Positions 1 through 5,558 of a stretch of DNA of 5,558 nt are shown piece by piece (the stretch's first letter is position 1; each line of letters starts with the position of its first letter). The position numbers and the translations under genes were made by a program. The stretch spans positions 1,253-6,810 of the forward strand of contig PLXU01000114.1 of NCBI GenBank assembly GCA_003151555.1. Direction: 5' to 3'. The stretch comes from Acidimicrobiaceae bacterium (GTDB lineage: Bacteria; Actinomycetota; Acidimicrobiia; Acidimicrobiales; RAAP-2). Under the pieces are notes generated by a model. It saw only the letters and a list, made by a program, of their open reading frames with translations. It searched no databases and was not told the origin of the DNA.

Positions 1-621
1 AAGAAGGGCTACTCCGGAACGGCCATCTTCTCGAAGACGCCGCCCGTGGGCGTGACCTCAGGGTTGCCCCAATCCGAAAGTGCACTGTTCGCAATGAGTG
101 ATGACACGTTCGGCGATCCGCATAGCGAAGGGCGGGTCCTTACCGCGGAGTTTGCTGATTTTTACCTCGTAAACGTCTACACGCCTAACGCCAAGGGCGA
201 CCTCGGTCGATTGGCCCTGCGTCACACGCAGTGGGATCCGGCGTTCTTGCATTACTTGAAGCAACTCGAAGCAACCAAACCCGTTATCTTTTGCGGTGAC
301 CTCAACGTGGCCCATACGCCCGAAGATCTCGCCAATCCCAAATCCAACGTTGGCAAGGCCGGTTACACCAGCGAAGAGCGTGACGGATTTCAAAACTTTG
401 TGGACAACGGATTTGTCGACACGTTTCGCCTTTTCCACCAGGGCAACGGTCACTACTCGTGGTGGTCCAATTTCTCCAACGCTCGCGCGCGCAACGTGGG
501 ATGGCGCATCGACTATTTCCTGGTGTCACAGAGTCTCGTCGATCGCGTCGAGGCGGCCGAGATTCACGCCAGCATCATGGGCAGCGACCACTGCCCAATC
601 AGCCTCACCCTGAAGTCGTAG
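1..621 (+). CDS. xth: Exodeoxyribonuclease III / AP endonuclease, 5'-truncated by window edge
   Basis: This is a DNA base-excision-repair enzyme that cleaves abasic sites and removes nucleotides 3'->5' from duplex DNA; it belongs to the Mg-dependent endonuclease/exonuclease/phosphatase fold. The frame is open from base 1 and ends at a TAG, giving 206 visible residues. The N-terminal 50-60 residues lie outside the window, including the metal-binding Glu near E. coli Glu34. Fragment residues match the family in order: GYSGTAIFSK (3-12), VYTPN with the active-site Tyr (Y60), GDLNVAH (99-105, Asp100 and Asn102), GWRIDYF (167-173, Asp171) and GSDHCP (194-199, the Asp196-His197 pair). All catalytic residues expected in this part are present, so the enzyme is probably functional. 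An internal GTG at 46 is not the start, because family sequence continues upstream of it. No operon partner is visible; 100-odd bases of non-coding DNA follow. Confidence 0.96.
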   Translation, partial: KKGYSGTAIFSKTPPVGVTSGLPQSESALFAMSDDTFGDPHSEGRVLTAEFADFYLVNVYTPNAKGDLGRLALRHTQWDPAFLHYLKQLEATKPVIFCGDLNVAHTPEDLANPKSNVGKAGYTSEERDGFQNFVDNGFVDTFRLFHQGNGHYSWWSNFSNARARNVGWRIDYFLVSQSLVDRVEAAEIHASIMGSDHCPISLTLKS

Positions 622-744
622 CGCCACCGTTGGTTCGTCATCAATGTGGTGGCCGCAGCGATGAAAAGATTGCGGTATGCAACGCGCCCCGCGGCCCAAT
701 TCTCGGCGCCGCCCAAAGGGGCGATGTAGGCTCACACCATATTT

Positions 745-1659
745 TTGGGTTTTCTAGTCGTTCCCTTCTATGGGAAGGAGCCCTCGATCAACCATTCAAC
801 GTTGTCCCGCGTGAGCGCCACCGTTGTCTTTCTCCTCTCGAGCGCCGCCGTGAGTATCGCGCTTGGCACGCTGTCACCCGAGGCGAGCGGATCGACGGTC
901 AATTGCCACGCGGTTCCCCACGAGGGCGTTGACTTCGCGGGATGTAACTTCTACGGCCGTGACTTGGTTGGCGCCGATCTCCGGGGCGCCGATCTCCGGG
1001 GGACGAACCTTCATGACGCCAACCTCAAAGGCGCACAACTGTCCGGCGCCAACCTCTTTCGCACTGACCTAGAGGGCGCCCAAATGTCGGGCGCCAATTT
1101 GAACTACGTGATCTCTGGCTCGCTGAAGGGCATTCCCATCCTGCCCGCCGACTGGAACTTGATCAGCGGATATCTCGTCGGCCCAAACGCCGATTTGAAG
1201 AACGCACAATTCTCCGGCGCCGATCTCTTTGCCTCGGATCTACTCAACGCTCAGATGTCAGGGGCCGATCTGACCTCTGTCACCTCGGGGTCGGTGACCG
1301 GCACACCGGTGCTGCCTCTTGGCTGGAAACTCATCGACGGCTACCTCATTGGTCCCGGTGCCTATCTCAACGACGCCATGTTGGCTGGCGCTCGCCTGTC
1401 GCACGTGGACCTCGCCGGTGCCAACTTGATCAGGGCGCAGTTGTCGAACGCCAGCCTGATCGGCGCGAATCTCTCTGGCGCTACGTTGAATGGCGCTGAT
1501 CTTTCGGGCGCTGATCTTTCGGGCGCCGATCTGCTGGGCGCAATCGTCATTGGAGCGACCACGACCAACGCGCTCACGAACGGTGCAACGGTCTGCCCCG
1601 GCGGCCAACTGGGACCCTGCAACGCTTCGTGGCTCTTTCTGAAGGGCGCTCGAGCCTAG
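745..1659 (+). CDS. Secreted pentapeptide-repeat protein
   Basis: The protein has up to 304 residues and is made mostly of A(D/N)LxG-type pentapeptides, which fold as a right-handed four-sided beta-helix. Residues 22-43 form a hydrophobic stretch after an Arg, followed by a small-residue PEASGS segment, which looks like a signal peptide and implies export. Pentapeptides cover about 61-123, 147-180 and 206-280. They are interrupted twice by a 24-residue insert (SGSxxGxPxLPxxWxLxxGY then LxGP) at 124-147 and 181-204. A Cys pair at 54/67 and another at 284/292 cap the helix and may form disulfides. Function is unknown: some pentapeptide proteins mimic DNA and protect gyrase, but a secreted one is unlikely to do so. 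The start is unresolved. TTG at 745 is the outermost conventional start with no clear ribosome site; a strong site at 773-780 points instead to ATC at 787; TTG 802 and GTG 811 are other options. The coding frame itself is secure. Confidence 0.88.
   Translation: MGFLVVPFYGKEPSINHSTLSRVSATVVFLLSSAAVSIALGTLSPEASGSTVNCHAVPHEGVDFAGCNFYGRDLVGADLRGADLRGTNLHDANLKGAQLSGANLFRTDLEGAQMSGANLNYVISGSLKGIPILPADWNLISGYLVGPNADLKNAQFSGADLFASDLLNAQMSGADLTSVTSGSVTGTPVLPLGWKLIDGYLIGPGAYLNDAMLAGARLSHVDLAGANLIRAQLSNASLIGANLSGATLNGADLSGADLSGADLLGAIVIGATTTNALTNGATVCPGGQLGPCNASWLFLKGARA
773..780 (+). promoter_or_regulatory. Strong Shine-Dalgarno sequence bearing on the pentapeptide-protein start
   Basis: GGAAGGAG lies inside the longest version of the pentapeptide ORF. 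It is 6 nt before an in-frame ATC codon (787) and 21 nt before the next conventional start (TTG 802). Its strength suggests that translation begins downstream of it, which would shorten the N-terminus to a textbook signal-peptide n-region (residues N-H-S-T-L-S-R after the start). It could also be chance, since purine runs occur in coding sequence. Confidence 0.45.
970..999 (+). repeat. Two tandem 15-bp units within the pentapeptide gene
   Basis: The 15-bp unit GGCGCCGATCTCCGG occurs twice without any mismatch (970-984, 985-999). Each copy encodes one pentapeptide (GADLR). Perfect identity at synonymous positions suggests recent duplication by slippage rather than convergent selection on the protein. 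Confidence 0.85.
1063..1404 (+). repeat. Two diverged 57-codon modules in the pentapeptide gene
   Basis: Residues 107-163 (1063-1233) and 164-220 (1234-1404) align without gaps. Shared landmarks are AQMSGA(N/D)L, SGS, PxLP, W, GYL(V/I)GP and a closing run of pentapeptides, each exactly 57 residues apart. The non-pentapeptide insert in each module probably projects as a loop or hairpin from the beta-helix. The modules have diverged at the DNA level, so the duplication is old compared with the 15-bp tandem repeats in the same gene. Confidence 0.8.
1492..1521 (+). repeat. Second pair of tandem 15-bp units within the pentapeptide gene
   Basis: GGCGCTGATCTTTCG is present twice exactly (1492-1506, 1507-1521), and a third diverged copy follows (1522-1536). 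Each encodes GADL plus one residue. It uses different synonymous codons from the pair at 970-999, so the two expansions were independent. Confidence 0.85.
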
Positions 1660-1693
1660 ATCTGTTGGGCGGCACGTTGCCTTCTCGTTTTCG

Positions 1694-2219
1694 TCAGGTC
1701 GTGGTTACGGTGACCCTTTGCACTGCAACGCTCGTCACACTCTTGAGCGTTAGGTGGACGCTGGTCCGACTCGACAAATAATGAGGAACCGCTTTAGCGC
1801 GGGCCTTCGCGAGCATCGCATTACCCTTCGCGTAACCAGTGCAGATAACCGAGTGACCCCCCACTAGCCCCACGGCGAAGCCTCGCAGCGCCATTTTCGC
1901 TGCGCTGCTCAGGGCGCTGCTCTTGGTGCCGAAGTTCATCGTGATGACCTGCGGAGGGCTGGTCGTGATCTTCTTGGTGAAAGTATTGGTGGTGGGCGAT
2001 GACGAGACTGCCGGATTGGTGCCGACCGCGGACTTGGTCGCCAATGTTGAAGTTTTGGGTCGCGGTCGATCCAACGGGGACATTTCAGAAGTTGAAGGTG
2101 GTCGGCACGACGTTGATCTGCGCGGGCGGAGCCGCCGATCCCGACACCGGCACAATTCCGATGGCGAACAAATCAACTCCCGCACCGATTCAGATCAACC
2201 TTCCCGCGCTTGATGCCAT
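1694..2219 (-). pseudogene. Decayed 3' end of a surface protein (choice-of-anchor D Ig-like domain plus OmpA-like tail)
   Basis: Read on the minus strand, two frames join into one recognisable protein. The first frame (2219 to about 2040) gives APPAQINVVPTTFNF, a TGA, then NVPVGSTATQNFNI. This is the opening strand pair of 'choice-of-anchor D' beta-sandwich domains, where the stop sits at a normally conserved Gly. From about 2038 the match continues one base out of phase, with VGTNPAV and KKITTSPPQ. It ends in CTGYAKGNAMLAKARAKAV and LTLKSVTSVAVQRVTVTTT before TGA at 1694-1696. That tail resembles the GY..GN..LA..RA..V helix region of OmpA-like peptidoglycan-associated domains. Damage seen: TGA at 2085-2087 and at 2190-2192, a frameshift near 2035-2060, and apparent loss of the usual domain cysteines. 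No intact start or signal peptide is visible. It lies about 90 bp downstream of the methyltransferase on the same strand but is unlikely to belong to that operon. The family assignment is from memory of domain patterns. Confidence 0.55.
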
Positions 2220-2305
2220 GAATTTTGAGAATCCCATGATCTCTTCACCATCTTCTGCATCGCCTGTTAAATCTCAACATCGACCCGTTAGAACTCGGTC
2301 CGATT

Positions 2306-3124
2306 TCAATGCGAACCGTGCAGGTGGGCTCCGTCGCTGCTACACGCTTCACTGGTGACGTTCCACCACACGGCCGCGAGAGCTCTCTCCGCGACCGGTT
2401 CCTGATTGGCGAGGAAATCACGAACTTCGGTCTCTCGCTCGGGAGGAAGACAGAGTCGCACCCGCATGAAACGGGCGGCCTGATCGAAACTGGGGTCCAC
2501 TCGCGCCGCGCCATGCCATGTTTCCAAGTGTGGCGCGAAGCCCATTTCACCGACCACTTCTATGAGATCCAGCGGCGAGGGACCGCTTGGCCGTTCCAGG
2601 CCCCAGAAGTACTGCCACGCGGCTGACATGTTCGAAAGGGGGTGGGCAGTGGGCAATTCCAACATGACTCGAAATCGAGCGTGATCGTTCAGCGCAAGCA
2701 AGAAGGGCACGATGTCGGGCACGTTGTAAGCAACGTGATGTGCGACAGCCACGTCACACACCGGGGTTTGGGGCGCAACCTCGGGCCAGAAGCCTTCAAT
2801 CGTCTCGACGTCGACGCCGAACCGAATGCCATTTCTTGCGTACATCGACAGCATTTCGACTTGATGATCGACACCTACGCCCTTGCGAATATGAGGGACC
2901 AGCGCGTATGTTGCGACCCCTCCACCACAACCAATATCGAGAGCACTGGCGTCGTCGCCAAGAGCTTCCCTGGCGCGATCGTGCGAGGGAGAAATAGGGA
3001 TCGTGTCGGGCACATCGAAGAGCTCGGGCGGATGAATCCACGGACTCTGCGATGCTTGGCTCAGTATGTTCTCGGGAATCGACCAAGCCTCGAGTGCCTC
3101 GCGCCAACGACTAGCCGCCGACAC
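2306..3124 (-). CDS. Class I SAM-dependent methyltransferase
   Basis: A 272-residue Rossmann-fold methyltransferase that transfers a methyl group from S-adenosylmethionine; the acceptor is unknown. Motif I is LDIGCGGG (62-69), the acidic residue of motif II is in GVDHQ (Asp86), and motif IV corresponds to DVAVAHHVAYNVPD (124-137). The N-terminal segment (RWREALEAWSIPENIL, 7-21) and the region around HPLSNMSAAWQYFWGLERP (161-179) resemble a group of soluble methyltransferases common in actinobacteria that carries only a generic annotation. No membrane segment is seen. The start is GTG at 3124, chosen because a GGGGGAAA ribosome site lies 10 nt upstream and the family-like sequence begins here. 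It is the last gene of the four-gene operon and overlaps the end of the small Cys/His gene by 14 nt, so translational coupling is likely. A sulfur-related substrate is possible from context only. Confidence 0.88.
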   Translation of the reverse strand: MSAASRWREALEAWSIPENILSQASQSPWIHPPELFDVPDTIPISPSHDRAREALGDDASALDIGCGGGVATYALVPHIRKGVGVDHQVEMLSMYARNGIRFGVDVETIEGFWPEVAPQTPVCDVAVAHHVAYNVPDIVPFLLALNDHARFRVMLELPTAHPLSNMSAAWQYFWGLERPSGPSPLDLIEVVGEMGFAPHLETWHGAARVDPSFDQAARFMRVRLCLPPERETEVRDFLANQEPVAERALAAVWWNVTSEACSSDGAHLHGSH

Positions 3125-3305
3125 CTGGAATCACTTTCCCCCGAAGACGCGAGAAGAACCCGCCGCTCCTCGAGCCAGCCATTTCTTCGCTCGTACAAGT
3201 GCACCGCTGGTTCTTGGGCACCCCCGAGAGGGCCTGTTCGACATGATTGCCGCATCCCTTCCAGGTGGCTCTCCCGCATCGACGACACGTGGCCTTGCTA
3301 CACAT
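3111..3305 (-). CDS. Small Cys/His-rich probable zinc-binding protein
   Basis: A 64-residue protein with Cys at 7, 10, 18, 35 and 37 and His at 21, in the pattern CxxC-x7-CxxH-x13-CxC (TCRRCG, WKGCGNHV, QRCTC). This looks like a small zinc-binding fold. I recall similar short actinobacterial proteins of unknown function with the GCGxHVxQxxxxVPxxxRCxC signature. After the metal module comes a basic, aromatic tail (GGFFSRLRGK, 48-57) that may touch membrane or nucleic acid; that is inference. The start is ATG at 3305, with AAGGAAGAG ending 5 nt before it. It begins 26 nt after the reductase stop and its 3' end runs 14 nt into the methyltransferase, so it is co-transcribed with both. The cysteines could instead react with persulfide or bind another metal such as copper. 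It is a real gene despite its size: motif, ribosome site and operon spacing agree. Confidence 0.82.
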   Translation of the reverse strand: MCSKATCRRCGRATWKGCGNHVEQALSGVPKNQRCTCTSEEMAGSRSGGFFSRLRGKVIPGVGG

Positions 3306-3331
3306 TGTTCTCTTCCTTTCGTCTTGCGTAC

Positions 3332-4975
3332 TTATGCGTGCGATGAAGAATCCCGGTTGGCGGGCGAATGACGCCAGGTTTCAAATCCCCCGTCGAGATT
3401 CTTGGCGTCGAAGCCCAATTCGCCAAGCAGCAACGTTGCGGTGTGTCCGCGTTGGCCCACTTGACAGGTCACGACCACGCGCGCAGTCCCAATCTCGCCT
3501 ACGCGCTCGCGTAGTTCGTTGAGCGGGATATTGCGAGATCCAGAGATGTGCCCGTCGGCAAACTCCTTCTCAGTCCGAACGTCCAATAATTCGTACCCGC
3601 GCGAGCGATACTCCTCTAACTCACTCCACTGGACTGGATCGCAGAGTCCGCTCAAGACGTTCTCAGCCATGTAGCCGAGCATATTGACCGGATCCTTCGC
3701 TGAACTGAATGGCGGTGCGTAGGCGAGTTCGAGGTCGGCGAGTTCTGGTGCGGTGATGCCACCGCGAATAGCGGTCGCCAGCACGTCAATCCGCTTGTCC
3801 ACGCCCGAGCGACCTACTCCCTGTGCGCCCAAGATTTCACCACTGGCGGGATCGAAAATCAGTTTCAGTGCCATCTTCACTGAACCGGGGTAGTAGTCCG
3901 CGTGTGAACCAGGGTGGGCGTGAATGGATATTGCCGCCCGACCAGCTTCGCGTAGTCGTTTCTCGTTCCACCCGGTTGTCGCGATGGTCAGATCAAAGAC
4001 TTTGACGATCGCAGTCCCAATCGTGGCCAGCGGTCGGACCTCTCGACCAGCAATGTGGTCCGCGACCACCCGGCCGTGGCGGTTTGCGATGTTTGCAAGC
4101 GGCACCAAAGAGGCGCTTCCGTCGAGCGCATCAGTCTTCTCCGCGGCGTCACCCACGGCGTAGATCGAAGGGTCACTCGTACGATTGAACTCGTCCACCT
4201 GAATGCCACCCCGAGGACCAATATTGAGATCCGCCGTGCGCGCGAGGGCGACATCCGGGCGAACTCCAATCGCGATAATCACCAACTCGCCCGGTAGGTG
4301 CTCGCCGCTCGAAAGTTCAACACCCGAAGGATCGATGCTGACAACTGAGGAACCCAATCGGACCTCCACGTCATGACTCGTCAACTCCTCAGTGACGAGT
4401 TGGGCCATTTCGGGATCGAGAGGTGCCAGCACCTGATCCAACGCCTCTACGAGTGTGATGGGAATCCCTCGGTGCCGGAGATTTTCGGAGATCTCAAGGC
4501 CAATGAAGCCGCCGCCAATCACCACGGCGTGAGCGGGTCGTGCGTCAACGGCGGCGCTCATTCGTTCAACGTCCTCCACTGTCCGCAGAGGCAGCGCGCG
4601 CTCAATTCCAGGGATCGGTGGGATAACCGGAGAGGCCCCCGGACTGAGCACGAGTTTGTCGTAGGAAAGCTCGTATGAGGTCTCGGTCGATAGGTCGATG
4701 ACACAGACCGTCTTGGCCTCTGGATCAATCGACTTGACCTCACTGGCTACACGAACATCGAGACGAAATCGGTCATGGAGAGAGTCTGGAGTCTGGAGGA
4801 GCAGGTCGGATTCGTCTTCGATCACACCACCGACGTAGTAGGGCAATCCACAGTTGGCGTAACTGACGTGTCCACTACGTTCGAGCACAACAATTTCCAC
4901 GTCAGCGTCAAGACGCCGGAGACGCGTAGCTGCTGACATGCCGCCGGCGACACCACCAACAATCACAACACGCAC
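3332..4975 (-). CDS. CoA-disulfide / persulfide reductase with C-terminal rhodanese domain (CoADR-RHD)
   Basis: A 547-residue NAD(P)H:FAD oxidoreductase of the single-cysteine disulfide reductase group. Relatives reduce CoA disulfide, CoA persulfide or other low-molecular-weight persulfides and polysulfide in the cytoplasm. Domains in order: FAD-binding Rossmann motif VGGVAGGMSAA (6-16); redox-active Cys42 in SYANCGLPYYVGG, matching Cys43 of staphylococcal CoA-disulfide reductase; NAD(P)H-binding VVIGGGFIGLE (151-161); second FAD motif YAVGDAAE (272-279); dimerisation domain (about 315-440) with Tyr361 and Tyr419, where the family has tyrosines near the catalytic Cys; and a rhodanese domain (about 450-537) with active-site loop CQVGQRG (Cys504). 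All key residues are intact and the length is normal for the fusion. The start is GTG at 4975, with an AGGGGGT ribosome site 5 nt upstream. It is second in the operon, 10 nt after the repressor gene, which supports a role in clearing reactive sulfur. Whether CoA, bacillithiol or mycothiol persulfide is the substrate cannot be told from sequence. Confidence 0.94.
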   Translation of the reverse strand: MRVVIVGGVAGGMSAATRLRRLDADVEIVVLERSGHVSYANCGLPYYVGGVIEDESDLLLQTPDSLHDRFRLDVRVASEVKSIDPEAKTVCVIDLSTETSYELSYDKLVLSPGASPVIPPIPGIERALPLRTVEDVERMSAAVDARPAHAVVIGGGFIGLEISENLRHRGIPITLVEALDQVLAPLDPEMAQLVTEELTSHDVEVRLGSSVVSIDPSGVELSSGEHLPGELVIIAIGVRPDVALARTADLNIGPRGGIQVDEFNRTSDPSIYAVGDAAEKTDALDGSASLVPLANIANRHGRVVADHIAGREVRPLATIGTAIVKVFDLTIATTGWNEKRLREAGRAAISIHAHPGSHADYYPGSVKMALKLIFDPASGEILGAQGVGRSGVDKRIDVLATAIRGGITAPELADLELAYAPPFSSAKDPVNMLGYMAENVLSGLCDPVQWSELEEYRSRGYELLDVRTEKEFADGHISGSRNIPLNELRERVGEIGTARVVVTCQVGQRGHTATLLLGELGFDAKNLDGGFETWRHSPANRDSSSHA

Positions 4976-4985
4976 GAGAGACCCC

Positions 4986-5273
4986 CTACGCCAGACTCAG
5001 GAAGAGCTTTTGCAATCTCACGGACACATCGTCAGCGTCGACCGACGGATCAGTGAGGCATTCCTTCAGGCTGGAGGAGATCAACGTGAAGGCGGCCGTG
5101 TTGATGGCCTTGCTCACTGCGGCCATCTGAATGACAATCGCCTCACAGTCGCGACCCTCTTCCATCATCCGCACGATGGCGCCCACTTGTCCGTGAGCGC
5201 GCTTTAATCGGTTGGTGATCACCGTCGACTGCTGGGCGTCTTGCAATACGTGTCCGGACTTCCTGCTAACCAT
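4986..5273 (-). CDS. CsoR/FrmR/RcnR-family repressor, probably CstR-like persulfide sensor
   Basis: A 95-residue all-helical DNA-binding repressor of the DUF156 family, which acts as a dimer or tetramer on its own operator. The helix-1 signature NRLKRAHGQVGAI (21-33) fits the family's RLxRxxGQVxGI. Cys43 (RDCEAI) and Cys72 (LKECL) match the two conserved cysteines. The histidine found four residues before the second Cys in copper-sensing CsoR is Ser68 here, so the copper site is incomplete. Loss of that His with both Cys kept is the pattern of CstR, which forms di- or polysulfide links between the Cys pair when persulfide is present. The neighbouring persulfide reductase agrees. The start is ATG at 5273, with AAAGGA 5 nt upstream. 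The reading frame stays open further upstream, but that part would run through the operator and lacks family similarity. First gene of the operon and probably autoregulated. Confidence 0.9.
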   Translation of the reverse strand: MVSRKSGHVLQDAQQSTVITNRLKRAHGQVGAIVRMMEEGRDCEAIVIQMAAVSKAINTAAFTLISSSLKECLTDPSVDADDVSVRLQKLFLSLA

Positions 5274-5295
5274 GCCGTTCCTTTGAATAGAATAA

Positions 5296-5315
5296 CTATA
5301 CCCCCTAGGGTATAG
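5296..5315. promoter_or_regulatory. CsoR/CstR-type operator palindrome
   Basis: Perfect 8-bp inverted arms CTATACCC (5296-5303) and GGGTATAG (5308-5315) flank the 4-bp spacer CCTA. This is the A/T-ended, G-tract palindrome bound by CsoR-family repressors (TACCC-N4-GGGTA type). It ends 22 nt before the repressor ATG. Its left arm, read on the minus strand as TATAGT, is a plausible -10 element, so bound repressor would block RNA polymerase directly. No convincing -35 box is seen 17 nt further upstream. Confidence 0.85.
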
Positions 5316-5496
5316 CACACCTGAGCACCGCCGTGCCACTCAGTAACCCCTTCACCACAAAATGACCTTCGGACCGCATCGAACTTGAGGTCCGCCATCG
5401 GCGCTTCGATATACGAATCGCGAAGAGGCCAAGTTGACCGCTTTCGTGACTGCAGGATTTGAACAAGAGATCGCGGGTATCTGGGCGACCGGACAT

Positions 5497-5527
5497 CAAA
5501 CGTGCCGCTGGTACAGGGGCACGTTTG
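5497..5527. repeat. 31-nt inverted repeat (hairpin) in non-coding right edge
   Basis: Arms CAAACGTGCC (5497-5506) and GGCACGTTTG (5518-5527) are perfectly complementary. The 11-nt middle can extend the stem by CTG/CAG (5508-5510 with 5514-5516) after one G-G mismatch, leaving a GTA loop. There is no U-tract on either side, so it is not a classical intrinsic terminator. It could be a terminator of the kind seen in high-GC bacteria, a protein-binding palindrome or a mobile-repeat unit. The surrounding 5316-5558 stretch has no gene I can support on either strand. Confidence 0.6.
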
Positions 5528-5558
5528 TAAATGTGACAACGAGTGGGCGCTGAGGGAC

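Noticed and set aside
1672..1692. Weak hairpin (GGC-ACGTT-GCC) followed by a T-rich tail after the pentapeptide gene.
   Set aside because: The stem is only 3 bp, too weak to call a terminator, although the convergent gene arrangement would fit one here.
1923..2358. Plus-strand open frames (96 and 119 codons) over the pseudogene region.
   Set aside because: The domain similarity in this stretch is on the minus strand; the plus-strand translations show no pattern.
2642..3346. 234-codon plus-strand open frame opposite the methyltransferase and small Cys/His gene.
   Set aside because: It is the antisense shadow of two well-supported minus-strand genes, with no recognisable domain.
5274..5339. 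Extended N-terminus for the repressor, starting at 5339.
   Set aside because: The extra 22 residues would be encoded by the operator and ribosome site. Family similarity and a good Shine-Dalgarno support ATG at 5273.
5446..5470. tRNA-like segment: the minus strand reads GTTCAAATCCTGC, resembling a tRNA T-loop and 3' stem.
   Set aside because: The 5' side of the supposed T-stem (TCTTG) does not pair with the 3' side, and no anticodon arm, D-arm or matching acceptor strand is found upstream. It may be an old tRNA or attachment-site remnant, but this cannot be supported.
5219..5539. 106-codon minus-strand open frame across the repressor start and operator.
   Set aside because: It is out of frame with the repressor, runs through the operator and hairpin, and shows no family pattern or ribosome site.
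1..5558. CRISPR array, transposase or insertion-sequence ends, rRNA.
   Set aside because: No regularly spaced direct repeats beyond the pentapeptide codons, no transposase or integrase pattern in any frame, and no rRNA-like sequence.

Overview
The window is GC-rich and uses GTG and TTG as well as ATG starts. Its protein families (a CsoR/DUF156-type repressor, a short Cys/His protein of a kind familiar from actinobacteria, an actinobacterial-looking SAM methyltransferase, and secreted pentapeptide and anchor-domain proteins) suggest an actinomycete. An Acidimicrobiia-like lineage is possible, but that is a guess without database comparison.

Layout: The left part is read on the plus strand. 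It holds the C-terminal three quarters of an exonuclease III/AP endonuclease (cut by the window edge) and then a secreted pentapeptide-repeat protein with two 57-residue modules and an unresolved start. Everything from 1694 to 5273 reads on the minus strand, so the two halves converge near 1660-1693. The stretch 1694-2219 holds the decayed 3' end of a surface-type protein: an Ig-like 'choice-of-anchor D' piece followed by an OmpA-like tail, broken by two TGA codons and at least one frameshift.

The most interesting part is a compact minus-strand operon, 5273 down to 2306: CsoR/CstR-family repressor, then CoA-disulfide/persulfide reductase fused to a rhodanese domain, then a 64-residue Cys/His-rich probable zinc protein, then a class I SAM methyltransferase. 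Gaps are 10 nt and 26 nt, and the last two genes overlap by 14 nt. A perfect-armed CsoR-family operator palindrome lies directly upstream of the first gene. The repressor keeps two cysteines but has serine where copper-sensing CsoR has its histidine ligand. Together with the persulfide reductase this argues for reactive-sulfur sensing (CstR-like) rather than copper sensing. The inferred circuit is that persulfide modifies the repressor, the operator is released, and the reductase-rhodanese removes persulfide. The roles of the small metal protein and the methyltransferase are unknown and are the new element here.

The right edge (5316-5558) has no gene I can support. It contains a strong hairpin at 5497-5527.
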